Source of the DNA: DATFDN01 sp963830565
GTDB taxonomy: Bacteria; Pseudomonadota; Alphaproteobacteria; Acetobacterales; Acetobacteraceae
Length of the DNA: 64,000 nucleotides
Direction: 5' to 3'
Assembly: GCA_963830565.1 (NCBI GenBank)
Contig: CAWHMO010000001.1
Span: 1 to 64,000 of the forward strand
Position 1 is the stretch's first letter; each line of letters starts with the position of its first letter. Position numbers and translations under genes: made by a program. Under the pieces are notes generated by a model, which ran no database searches, was not told the DNA's origin, and worked only from the letters and a program-made list of their open reading frames with translations. Positions 16,949-24,640 of the stretch are shown here, in pieces.

Positions 16949-17736
16949 TCAGACCCCTCCAATCGGGACCATTGCCTCCCTCGCCGCCCCTTCCAGCGCC
17001 AGCCGTATCCGCATCAGCTGCTCGCCCGAAAGACGCTGCTCCGCGGGTCGGGAGTCGAGCGATGCGACGTGGCGGCGATGGAAGAACGTGGTTTCGTCGT
17101 ACCAGCTGAAGCCAATGTCGCGCACGCCCTGGCCTGTCCTGTCCTGTCCAGCGTCTCCGCCAGACGCTTGACTCTTGCCTCGGCGAAGCGGCGGGCGATG
17201 GTCCAGCTCTCGACGGGCCCGACCGTCGCCGAGATATGACGGCCGATCAGCCAAGCCGCCCGCCAGGGCCGGCGGTCGATGACATCATAGGGCACGGTCA
17301 AGGCCCGCGACCGGAGATGCTGATAAAGACCGATCCATGCGCGCATGGCTTCGATCGATTCCTCCTCGGTGAAGCCGAAGGTTTCCATCCAGGATGCGAT
17401 GGCGTCCTCGATCCGGCGCACGCTGCAGATCGCCCGAGCCGCACCGGTCCGGATCAAGGACAGACCCAGGGAATCGAGGCTGTGTGCCTTGATAATGATG
17501 TGATCCGCCTGGCCCGCGTGACTGAGCGCCGCGGCCGGATCGGGTGTTGGCTCCTAGTAGACGCTTCCCCGACGCTGCAGGACTTCGCGCACGACATTGC
17601 ATGAGAAGGTCGATCCGCTTCGCGGCATTCCGGCCAGAAATACGATCCTGTCCGCTGCACCCGTAACAGGAGGGAGGCCGCCATAGCATCTCCATGTTAC
17701 CGGCGTGTTTCGCTGTCTCTCGGCCGATCCGTTCAT
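16949..17736 (-). pseudogene. Sulfotransferase-family protein, broken by a stop and a frameshift
   Basis: From ATG 17736 the frame gives 'RIVFLAGMPRSGSTF', the 5'-phosphosulfate-binding loop of PAPS-dependent sulfotransferases, then meets an in-frame TAG at 17556-17554. Beyond it the same frame continues with sulfotransferase-like sequence ('HIIIKAHSLDSLG', 'AICSVRRIEDAIASWMETFG'). Near 17140 the frame shifts and the tail ('VRDIGFSWYDETTFFHRRHV') ends at 16949. Two independent lesions make true decay more likely than a sequencing error. Confidence 0.7.
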
Positions 17737-17739
17737 CCC

Positions 17740-18128
17740 TGCCCGTTGCGGGTGGGCGCTTGCTACGACAGAACGGGCCTTGCGCAGTTCTGGCGGCGAA
17801 GAGGAGGCAGCATGGACACGGTCGAAGCGGGCGGGCTGAAGGTCGCCAGGGTTCTGCACGATTTCGTGGGTAATCCCCGCAATTAGGATCGAGCCGCCTT
17901 GACTCTGACCTATCCCGTCATGCCCGCGGAAGCGGGCATCCAGGCCCATATGCAGCAGTTTCGTGCGGTCCGCCTGGATTCCCGCTTTCGCGGGAATGAC
18001 GGCAGAAAGGTCAGGATATACGCGGGTTGATGTAAGATCGAGCCGGACCACCCCTGGGAGGGATTTGGCGCGCTGATTCCCGAACTGGCGCCGCGCGATC
18101 GCACGCTGCTCGATCATGCTGCCGGGTA
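17740..18128 (+). pseudogene. Decayed duplicate of the 5' end of malate synthase G and its leader
   Basis: An ATG at 17812 starts 'MDTVEAGGLKVARVLHDFVG', nearly the same as the start of the real glcB at 20011 ('MDRVETGGLRVAKVLHDFVN'). After an interruption by a palindromic element (17905-18014) the similarity resumes at 18036 ('IEPDHPWEGFGALIPELAPR') against 'VEPERFWQGFGALVRELAPR', then ends at a TAG (18126-18128). The ~70 bp before the ATG also resemble the glcB leader, including gacagaacggg and gaggcagcatgga. It is a partial duplication about 2.2 kb upstream of the parent gene. Confidence 0.8.
17905..18014 (-). repeat. ~110-bp palindromic element, copy B, inside the glcB duplicate
   Basis: CTGACC at 17905-17910 and GGTCAG at 18009-18014 form the ends; the interior contains two hairpins (ATGCCCGCGGAAGCGGGCAT and ATTCCCGCTTTCGCGGGAAT). 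It is the reverse complement of copy A at 15508. The 10-mer gatcgagccg occurs on both sides (17887-17896 and 18036-18045), and the right-hand copy belongs to the glcB-like sequence, as expected if the insertion duplicated its target. Confidence 0.75.
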
Positions 18129-18237
18129 GGAACAGCTCCCGTCTGGTCAGCGCAGCGACAGCGGGATCGGGCAAGCCCGCTCTTTCCCCCATCCGGGGCC
18201 GGAAGCAACCTAGGTAACGAGCCAAGGAGCGACCACC

Positions 18238-19209
18238 ATGAGCTGGCAATCCGCTGAAAACCCCGAATGCCCAGTCCCGCCAAGCGGCCTGGAGCTGGTC
18301 ATCATCCCCCGAGCGCACGATCTGGGCGGCTTCGAGGTGCGCCGCGCCCTGCCCGCCAGTGAGCGGCAGATGGTTGGACCATTCATCTTCTTCGACCAGA
18401 TGGGGCCGGGCGAGTTTCTGGCCGGGAGCGGGCTGGATGTGCGCCCTCACCCGCATATCGGTCTCGCCACCGTCACTTACCTGTTCGATGGCTCGATCCT
18501 GCATCGCGACAGCCTGGGTTCCCGCCAGCCCATCATCCCTGGCGATGTGAACTGGATGACCGCCGGACGCGGCATCGCGCATTCGGAGCGCACCGACACG
18601 GCGCTGCGAATCCACAGCAATCGCCTTTTCGGCATCCAATCCTGGGTGGCCTTGCCCGCGTCCGTTGAGGAGAGGCCGGCGGATTTCGTCCATCATGGCG
18701 CCGCTACCCTGCCAGTGCTGCGCGACGGCGGGACGCGCCTGCGATTGATAGCCGGCGAAGGCTGGGGCGCGCGCTCGCCTGTCGTGACCCACTCGCCCTT
18801 GTTCTACGCCGATGCGGAGCTGGCGCCCGGCGCCTCCCTGCCGCTTCCGGACGAACACGAGGAACGCGGTGCCTATGTGGTGCAGGGTGCGGTCGAGGTC
18901 GCTGGCGTACGCTTTGAGGCCGGCAGGATGCTGCTGTTCCGGGCTGGGGATCGGCTTGCTTTCCGTGGTGGGCCGGAGGGCACCCGGCTGCTGTTGCTGG
19001 GCGGTGCGGTGATGGACGGGCCACGGTACTTGTTCTGGAACTTCGTGAGTTCCTCCCGCGAGCGGATCGAACAGGCGAAAGCGGATTGGAGCGCGGGGCG
19101 GTTCGGGATCGTCCCCGGGGACGAGCGGGAGTTCATCCCCGTGCCGGAGGGGCGCGCGACAATCCGAGCGGAGGGTGCGCGGTTGGGGGAAGGCTCGCCC
19201 ACGACCTGA
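18238..19209 (+). CDS. Pirin-family protein (bicupin)
   Basis: A 323-residue pirin. The metal-binding cupin motif 'RPHPHIGLATVTYLFDGSIL' (His residues near 80) is followed by 'MTAGRGIAHSERT', the second metal site, and a C-terminal cupin half ('EERGAYVVQGAVEVAG', 'GGPEGTRLLLLGG'). Bacterial pirins bind iron and some act as quercetinases or as redox-sensitive partners; which applies here cannot be told. It starts 110 bp after the glcB duplicate and stands alone. Confidence 0.92.
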   Translation: MSWQSAENPECPVPPSGLELVIIPRAHDLGGFEVRRALPASERQMVGPFIFFDQMGPGEFLAGSGLDVRPHPHIGLATVTYLFDGSILHRDSLGSRQPIIPGDVNWMTAGRGIAHSERTDTALRIHSNRLFGIQSWVALPASVEERPADFVHHGAATLPVLRDGGTRLRLIAGEGWGARSPVVTHSPLFYADAELAPGASLPLPDEHEERGAYVVQGAVEVAGVRFEAGRMLLFRAGDRLAFRGGPEGTRLLLLGGAVMDGPRYLFWNFVSSSRERIEQAKADWSAGRFGIVPGDEREFIPVPEGRATIRAEGARLGEGSPTT

Positions 19210-19401
19210 ACCGCCCGTCCGCGTGTTCCGATCCCGACTTGGCCAATCACCGGCGTGAGGGTTCCGCGCGTTCCAGGTCAGCCCGCTTCCAGTGCCCGAG
19301 CGTCGCGGCGGCTTCAATGCACGACAAAAATGCTTGAAGACCAGTGACACGTTGTTCGTTAACCCACCCCTGCAGGCTTACCAATCGAGGAGGACCGACA
19401 C

Positions 19402-19644
19402 GTGATGACAAACGGTGCCGAGCGCAATTCAGAACCTGAGAACAGTTCGGGTATCGCGGCTCCACATCCTGAAGAGATGAAGGCAACCGTGGACCTCACT
19501 ATCGGCAAATCTGTCTCGATCAAGGCAACGGCCCGAGCTACACCTGCGGGCCTATCGGCGGCTGCATTGCTCATTGCCGCGATCCTGATTCCGATGGTTT
19601 GGGTTGCCAGAACCCGGGCACGCGAACGCGTCCGCGCGGGCTAG
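19402..19644 (+). CDS. Small single-span membrane protein of unknown function
   Basis: An 80-residue protein. GTG at 19402 is chosen over ATG at 19405 because GAGGAGG lies eight bases upstream of it. The N-terminal half is polar ('EEMKATVDLTIGKSVSIKAT'); one transmembrane helix lies at 'AGLSAAALLIAAILIPMVWV', followed by a basic tail. I do not recognise a family. It lies between pirin and glcB on the same strand. Confidence 0.55.
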   Translation: MMTNGAERNSEPENSSGIAAPHPEEMKATVDLTIGKSVSIKATARATPAGLSAAALLIAAILIPMVWVARTRARERVRAG

Positions 19645-20010
19645 GGCCGACCATCCCAAGTCACTCGCGAACGCGCCTGCTCCCGCGCCAGATGCAGCCT
19701 GCAAGCTCCCGCGCGCATGCCGACGCCTTGAACGGCAACGACAGCGAGCGCGCCGACCGGAAATGCCGAGAGGCCGGCGAGCGATGCTGGTGCGGACAGC
19801 CCCCCTCCCACCAATGATGGCAATTCCCAGGCAGGCGACATTGCCCGTCACGTTTGCGACTGGGAGTCTACCCCCTGATGCTTTCGCCCGTCTTCGTTCC
19901 GTCCCTGAGTGTCGTCAAGAGCGATGCACGACAGCGTCGCCAGTTGCGGGCGGGCGCGGGCTGCGACAGAACGGGCGCTCGCGCCGGCGCGGCGGCAAGG
20001 GAGAGGCAGC
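19645..20010. other. glcB upstream region
   Basis: No convincing gene. The last ~75 bp (19935-20010) are the part repeated ahead of the glcB duplicate at 17.74-17.81 kb and end with the ribosome binding site gagaggcagc. A minus-strand frame at 19641-19841 looks hydrophobic but has no clear ribosome binding site, so I did not call it. Confidence 0.4.
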
Positions 20011-22174
20011 ATGGATAGGGTCGAAACGGGTGGCCTGCGGGTTGCAAAGGTTCTCCATGACTTCGTCAACGACGAGGCGATCCCCGGCACCGGGGTCGAG
20101 CCGGAGCGCTTCTGGCAGGGGTTCGGTGCGCTGGTCCGCGAGCTGGCGCCGCGCAATCGCGCGCTGCTCGATCGGCGCGACGCGGTGCAGGCGCGGATCG
20201 ACGCCTGGCATGGCGAGAATCGCGGCCGACCGATCGACGCCGACGCGTACCAGGCGTTCCTGCGCGAGATCGGCTATCTCCAGGACGAACCGGCGGACGG
20301 GGTTGTCAGCACGGCCAATGTCGATGCCGAGATCGCCCGCATCGCCGGCCCGCAGCTCGTGGTGCCGGTGACCAACGCACGGTATGCGCTGAATGCCGCG
20401 AATGCGCGCTGGGGCAGCCTGTATGACGCGCTGTACGGAACGGACGCCATTCCCGATGACGGCGGGGCCGGGCGCGGGCCGGGATTCAACAAGCTGCGCG
20501 GCGCGCGGGTGATCGCCCGCGCGCGGGAATTCCTCGACGAGGCGACGCCGCTGGAGCGCGGCAGCCATGCCGAGGCGAAAGGGTATGCGATCGAGGACGG
20601 GCGCCTGGTCGTGTCGCTGGAGGGAGCGCGGGCGGGGCTGCGCGATGCCGGGCAGCTCGTGGGCTTCCGCGGCGAGGCGGGCTCGCCGGACGCGGTGCTG
20701 CTGCGCCATCACGGGCTGCATGTCGAGCTGGTGATCGACCGCGCGCATCCGATCGGGCGCGACGATGCGGCCGGGGTCGCCGACGTGGTGCTGGAGGCGG
20801 CGGTGACGACGATCCAGGATTGCGAGGATTCGATCGCCGCAGTGGATGCCGCCGACAAGGTGGGGGCGTACCGCAACTGGCTGGGGCTGATGAAGGGCAC
20901 GCTCGAGGATACGTTCGAGAAGGGCGGGCGGATGATGACGCGCCGGCTCGCTCCTGATCGCGAGTACCCGGACCCCGGACGGCGGGACGCTGCACCTGCC
21001 GGGACGGAGCCTGATGCTGATCCGCAATGTCGGCCACCATATGTACACGGATGCGGTGCTGGACGGCTCGGGCGGCGAGATCCCGGAGGGGATGCTGGAC
21101 GCGGCGGTGACCTCGCTGATCGCGATGCACGACCTGCGAAGCGATGGGGTGCGCAACAGCCGCGCCGGGTCGGTGTATATCGTGAAGCCGAAGATGCATG
21201 GGCCGGACGAGGTGGCGCATGCGGCGGCGATCTTCACGCGCGTGGAGGAGCTGCTGGGGCTCGCCCGCAACACGCTGAAGATGGGGATCATGGACGAGGA
21301 GCGGCGGACCTCGGCCAACCTCAAGGCGTGCATCCTGGCGGCGCGCGAGCGGGTGGTGTTCATCAACACCGGGTTCCTCGACCGCACCGGCGACGAGATC
21401 CATACGTCCATGGAGGCCGGGCCGATGATCCGCAAGAACGAGATGCGGGGCACGGCCTGGATCAAGGCTTACGAGGACCGCAACGTCGATATCGGGCTCG
21501 CCTGCGGGCTGCGCGGGAAGGCGCAGATCGGCAAGGGGATGTGGGCGGCGCCCGACCGGATGGCGGAGATGCTGGCGCAGAAGATCGGCCATCCGCGCGC
21601 TGGGGCGAACACGGCCTGGGTGCCCTCGCCCACCGCCGCGACCCTGCACGCGCTGCACTACCATCAGGTGGATGTGGCCGCCCGGCAGGAGGAGATCGCG
21701 GGGCGCGCGCCGGCGGGGTTGGGGGCGCTGCTGACGATCCCGCTGGCCGACCGGCCCAACTGGGCGCCCGAGGACGTCCAGCAGGAGCTGGACAACAACT
21801 GCCAGGGCATCCTCGGTTACGTGGTGCGCTGGATCGACCAGGGCGTGGGCTGCTCCAAGGTGCCCGACATCCACGACGTGGGGCTGATGGAGGACCGGGC
21901 GACGTTGCGCATCTCCTCCCAGCACGTCGCCAACTGGCTGCGCCATGGGATCGCCACCGAGCCGCAGGTGATGGAGACGCTGAAGCGCATGGCGGCGGTG
22001 GTGGATCGGCAGAACGCCGGCGATGCCGCGTACCGGCCGATGGCACCGGGCTTCGACGGGCCGGCGTTCCGGGCGGCGTGCGATCTGGTGTTCCAGGGAC
22101 GCGCGCAGCCGAACGGCTATACCGAGTTCATCCTGCACGCGCGGCGGCGGGAGGCGAAGCGAGGTCACGGGTGA
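20011..22174 (+). pseudogene. glcB: Malate synthase G, complete except for a one-base frameshift
   Basis: Condenses glyoxylate and acetyl-CoA to malate. The two frames together give ~721 residues, the normal MSG length. Frame 1 runs from 'MDRVETGGLRVAKVLHDFV' to 'GGRMMTRRLAPDREY' and holds 'TIQDCEDSIAAVDA'. An extra C in CCC at 20967-20969 shifts the frame; frame 2 resumes with 'LMLIRNVGHHMYTDAVLDGS' and includes 'MGIMDEERRTSANLKACI' and the catalytic Cys and Asp region 'GVGCSKVPDIHDVGLMEDRA'. All catalytic blocks are intact, so a sequencing error is quite possible. The 3' end overlaps the convergent glycosyltransferase-like gene by 47 bp. Confidence 0.85.
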
Positions 22175-22973
22175 TCTCGGCCAGCGGCGCGCGCCAGTCG
22201 CCGGGGCGGCGCTGGCGGTAGAGGCGGAGCGAGGGGTACCAGGACGTGCGGCGCCCCTCCATCCAGCGCCAGTCGGCGTCCGCCTTCAGGAGCACCCAGG
22301 CGGGGCGGGCGAGCGCGCCGGCGAGGTGGGCGATCATGGTGTCCACGGTGATCACCAGATCGACCGCGCAGACCAGCGACGCGGCCTCGGCGGTGTCGCC
22401 GAGCGGGCCGGGGTTGGCCCAGGCCAGCGCGTCCGCGCCCTCGGGTTGCAGCCGCACCGGGCGCGCACCCGGCGGAAGGGCGGCGCCGAGCAGGGGCAGC
22501 GGGACGGACCGCTCGGGGTCCCAGTCGCCGGAGCGGGCGCAGAGGCCGATGCGCGGCCCCTCGCCCGCCGCCGGGCCGGTGCGTGGCGGCTGCAGATAGG
22601 GCGGAGGCAGGGCCTCGGGAGGCAGGCGCAGCGCGTGGGCCAGCTCCATGATCTCGATGTCGCACTCGGCGGGGGGCGTCGGGGCGGCCGGGTCGAAGGG
22701 GATCGCGCCGGGCAGCAGCGGGACGAGCTCGGGCTGCGCCTCCAGCGCGACCGAGGCGGCGCGGGCGCGCAGCGGGGCGAGATAGCGGAGGAACTGCAGC
22801 GTGTCGCCGAGGCCGTGATAGCAGCGGACCAGCACATGGCGGCCGTCGAAGGGACGGCCGTCCCAGACATGACGCAGATGGTAGGGCAGGCGCGGGTCGT
22901 CGGGCGGCGTGTCTCGGCTGGCCAGGATGGCGTCGTTCACCGCCCATGCGGCGGCGTAGTCACCCCGCCGCAT
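22128..22973 (-). CDS. Glycosyltransferase-like protein (heptosyltransferase fold)
   Basis: About 281 residues from ATG 22973; a TTG at 23018, just after the dodecin stop, could add 15 more ('LRRRAADQAALWFEA'). 'HVLVRCYHGLGDTLQFLRYL' near the N-terminus and 'GPRIGLCARSGDWDPERSVP' with 'VDLVITVDTMIAHLAGALAR' near the C-terminus follow the two halves of ADP-heptose:LPS heptosyltransferase (GT9)-like proteins. Such proteins often follow TPR domains; only a trace ('MRRGDYAAAWAVNDAILASR') is present here. The acceptor is unknown. It may be cotranscribed with dodecin. Confidence 0.7.
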   Translation of the reverse strand: MRRGDYAAAWAVNDAILASRDTPPDDPRLPYHLRHVWDGRPFDGRHVLVRCYHGLGDTLQFLRYLAPLRARAASVALEAQPELVPLLPGAIPFDPAAPTPPAECDIEIMELAHALRLPPEALPPPYLQPPRTGPAAGEGPRIGLCARSGDWDPERSVPLPLLGAALPPGARPVRLQPEGADALAWANPGPLGDTAEAASLVCAVDLVITVDTMIAHLAGALARPAWVLLKADADWRWMEGRRTSWYPSLRLYRQRRPGDWRAPLAEITRDLASPPAAARAG

Positions 22974-23023
22974 GGCTTCGAACCAGAGCGCGGCCTGGTC
23001 CGCCGCCCGGCGCCGCAAACCGG

Positions 23024-23236
23024 CTAGCTGTCTTCGAGCACGAAGCCGGCCTTCAGCGTGACCTGGTACTGCTTGATCGTGCCGTCGCCGATCTGGCCGC
23101 GCATCTGCGTGACCTCGAACCAGCTGAGCTGGCGGATGGTGGCGGCGGCGCGCTCGATGGCGTTGTCGATGGCGTCCGAGATGCTGTCCTGCGACGTTCC
23201 GACCAGCTCGATCATCTTGAAGACGGGTTCGGCCAT
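23024..23236 (-). CDS. Dodecin family protein
   Basis: A 70-residue protein beginning 'MAEPVFKMIELVGTSQDSIS' with 'AIERAAATIRQLSWFEVTQM' and 'KQYQVTLKAGFVLEDS', the full dodecin pattern. Dodecins assemble into hollow 12-mers that store flavins or bind CoA; the Trp in 'LSWFEV' is the residue that stacks on flavin. Its start is 150 bp from a divergent TetR-type regulator. Confidence 0.93.
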   Translation of the reverse strand: MAEPVFKMIELVGTSQDSISDAIDNAIERAAATIRQLSWFEVTQMRGQIGDGTIKQYQVTLKAGFVLEDS

Positions 23237-23328
23237 GGCTCCCTCCGGTTGGGTGAAGTCGCGTTAAGCCACATGGAGAGCAGGAGCGGAACCCGCGGCG
23301 CCGGCCGGAGTGCCGGTGCCGCGCAAAG

Positions 23329-23371
23329 TTGACGCCGGCCGGCAATTTATGTTAGTATAATTTTCTAACAT
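23329..23371 (+). promoter_or_regulatory. Promoter and palindromic operator of the tetR pair
   Basis: An AT-rich island in GC-rich DNA. ATGTTAG (23349-23355) and CTAACAT (23365-23371) form a perfect 7-bp inverted repeat with a 9-bp spacer. TTGACG (23329-23334) can be a -35 box, with TAGTAT (23353-23358, spacing 18) or TATAAT (23356-23361, spacing 21) as -10, so the palindrome covers the -10 region. A bound TetR-type dimer would block the promoter. The first tetR starts at 23386. Confidence 0.6.
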
Positions 23372-23385
23372 TTGCGGGGGCGTCG

Positions 23386-24078
23386 ATGCCGATGAACGGT
23401 CCGTGGCCGGAGAGCCTCGCCGGCAGCGCCGCGTTGCGGCAAGGCGGAACGCGGGTCTGGCGCAACCGCGAGCAGGAGGAGCGGCGGGCGGCGCTGCTGG
23501 ATGCCGCCGAGCGGCTGTTCGCCGCCAAGGGGCTTCTGCAGACCGGGTTGCAGGAGATCGGCGCCGAGATCGGGCTGGCGCCCTATGCGGTGCGGGCGCA
23601 GTTCGGCAACCGGGAGATGGTGCTGGAGGCGGTGCTGGATCGGCACATGGACCGGCTGATCGATCGGCTCGGCGCGTATGGCGCGCATGCCGAGGCGAGT
23701 GATCCGGGCGAGCTTCTGTCGGGCGCGATCCGCAACCTGCTCGATCTGCTGTGGGCGTATCGCGCCGGGCAGCGCGTGCATGTGGCCTCCGTCTCCGGAG
23801 CCTCGCCGCACCTGGCGCGGTCCTTGAAGCTGCGCCAGCGCCATCTGGTGCATTTCTATGCCGGACTGATCGCGCGGGCGGTGCCGGAGGCCGAGGGGCG
23901 GACGGAGCTGGCGGTGCCGGCGGCACTGAGCCTGATGGGCATGGCGTGCTGGCATGTTCTGTGGTTCCGCGACCTCGGCGCGCTGACGCGGGGCGAGTAC
24001 GCGCGGCTGCTGGCGCATATGGTGATCGACGGGGTGCGGGCGGCGGCGGCGGCCGGCGTGGGCGGCTGGGGTGAGTGA
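23386..24078 (+). CDS. TetR/AcrR-family transcriptional regulator (first of a pair)
   Basis: A 230-residue protein with the TetR DNA-binding domain at about residues 30-80 ('RRAALLDAAERLFAAKGLLQ', 'EIGAEIGLAPYAVRAQFGNR') and an all-helical C-terminal ligand/dimer domain. An upstream palindrome overlaps its own promoter, which suggests autoregulation. Its last codons overlap the start of a second TetR-like gene by 8 bp. Ligand and other targets are unknown; the divergent dodecin gene is a candidate. Confidence 0.88.
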   Translation: MPMNGPWPESLAGSAALRQGGTRVWRNREQEERRAALLDAAERLFAAKGLLQTGLQEIGAEIGLAPYAVRAQFGNREMVLEAVLDRHMDRLIDRLGAYGAHAEASDPGELLSGAIRNLLDLLWAYRAGQRVHVASVSGASPHLARSLKLRQRHLVHFYAGLIARAVPEAEGRTELAVPAALSLMGMACWHVLWFRDLGALTRGEYARLLAHMVIDGVRAAAAAGVGGWGE

Positions 24079-24637
24079 GCGGCGGCTGGTCGCCGGCTGC
24101 TATCGGGCGCCGCTGGAGAAGCGGGCGCGGCTGCGCGCGGCGGCGGCGCGGCGCGTGGCGGCGCATGGACTGGCGGGGTTCAATCTGCACCGGCTCGCGG
24201 CGGAGGCGGGGATCAAGTTCGATCTGGCGCGGTGGTATTACCCGACCAACGCGGCGTTGCTGATCGACGTGGTGCGGGAACATCACGCGGCGGTGGGGGA
24301 ATTGATGGCGGACGCGGTGCTGGCGGCGCGCGCGTTGGACGGCGCGGCGCGGGTGGAGGCGTTGGCGCTGGCGCTGCTGGAGGCGCTGGCGGCGGAGCGC
24401 GAGGGGCATCGGACGGCGCGGGCGGCGGTGGCGGCGTTGCCGGAGGTGGCGGAGGCGGTGCGGAACTTGGATGCGTGGTTGGTGGGGGAGTTCGCGGAGG
24501 CGCTGGCGGGGGATGCGGTGCGGGCGCGGAGCCTGCTGGTGGTGATCGGGGATTGGGCGGGGCGGTTGGAGGCGGGGGATGCGGCGGGGCGGGTTGTGTG
24601 TGCGCGGGTGGTGGCGGGGATGGGGGTGGGGGCGTGA
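24071..24637 (+). CDS. TetR-like regulator (second of a pair)
   Basis: A 188-residue protein starting at GTG 24071 inside the end of the preceding tetR. The N-terminus reads 'RLRAAAARRVAAHGLAGFNL' and 'RLAAEAGIKFDLARWYYPTN', a TetR helix-turn-helix in which the recognition helix 'FDLARWYYPTNAALL' is clear. The rest is very Ala/Gly-rich helix and the GC content is extreme. Translational coupling suggests that the two regulators act together. It ends 3 bp before the convergent hsdR. Confidence 0.75.
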   Translation: MSERRLVAGCYRAPLEKRARLRAAAARRVAAHGLAGFNLHRLAAEAGIKFDLARWYYPTNAALLIDVVREHHAAVGELMADAVLAARALDGAARVEALALALLEALAAEREGHRTARAAVAALPEVAEAVRNLDAWLVGEFAEALAGDAVRARSLLVVIGDWAGRLEAGDAAGRVVCARVVAGMGVGA

Positions 24638-24640
24638 ATA

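Noticed and set aside
13686..18128. A complete prophage or integrative element
   Set aside because: No integrase, capsid, portal or tail gene and no flanking attachment repeats; only fragments are present.
19641..19841. Small hydrophobic minus-strand protein upstream of glcB
   Set aside because: No good ribosome binding site, and it overlaps the end of a better supported small gene on the plus strand.
19915..22168. Long antisense open frames over glcB (516 and 560 residues)
   Set aside because: They lie opposite conserved malate synthase codons, are rich in Arg/Ala/Pro/His and show no domain; GC-rich codon bias produces such frames.
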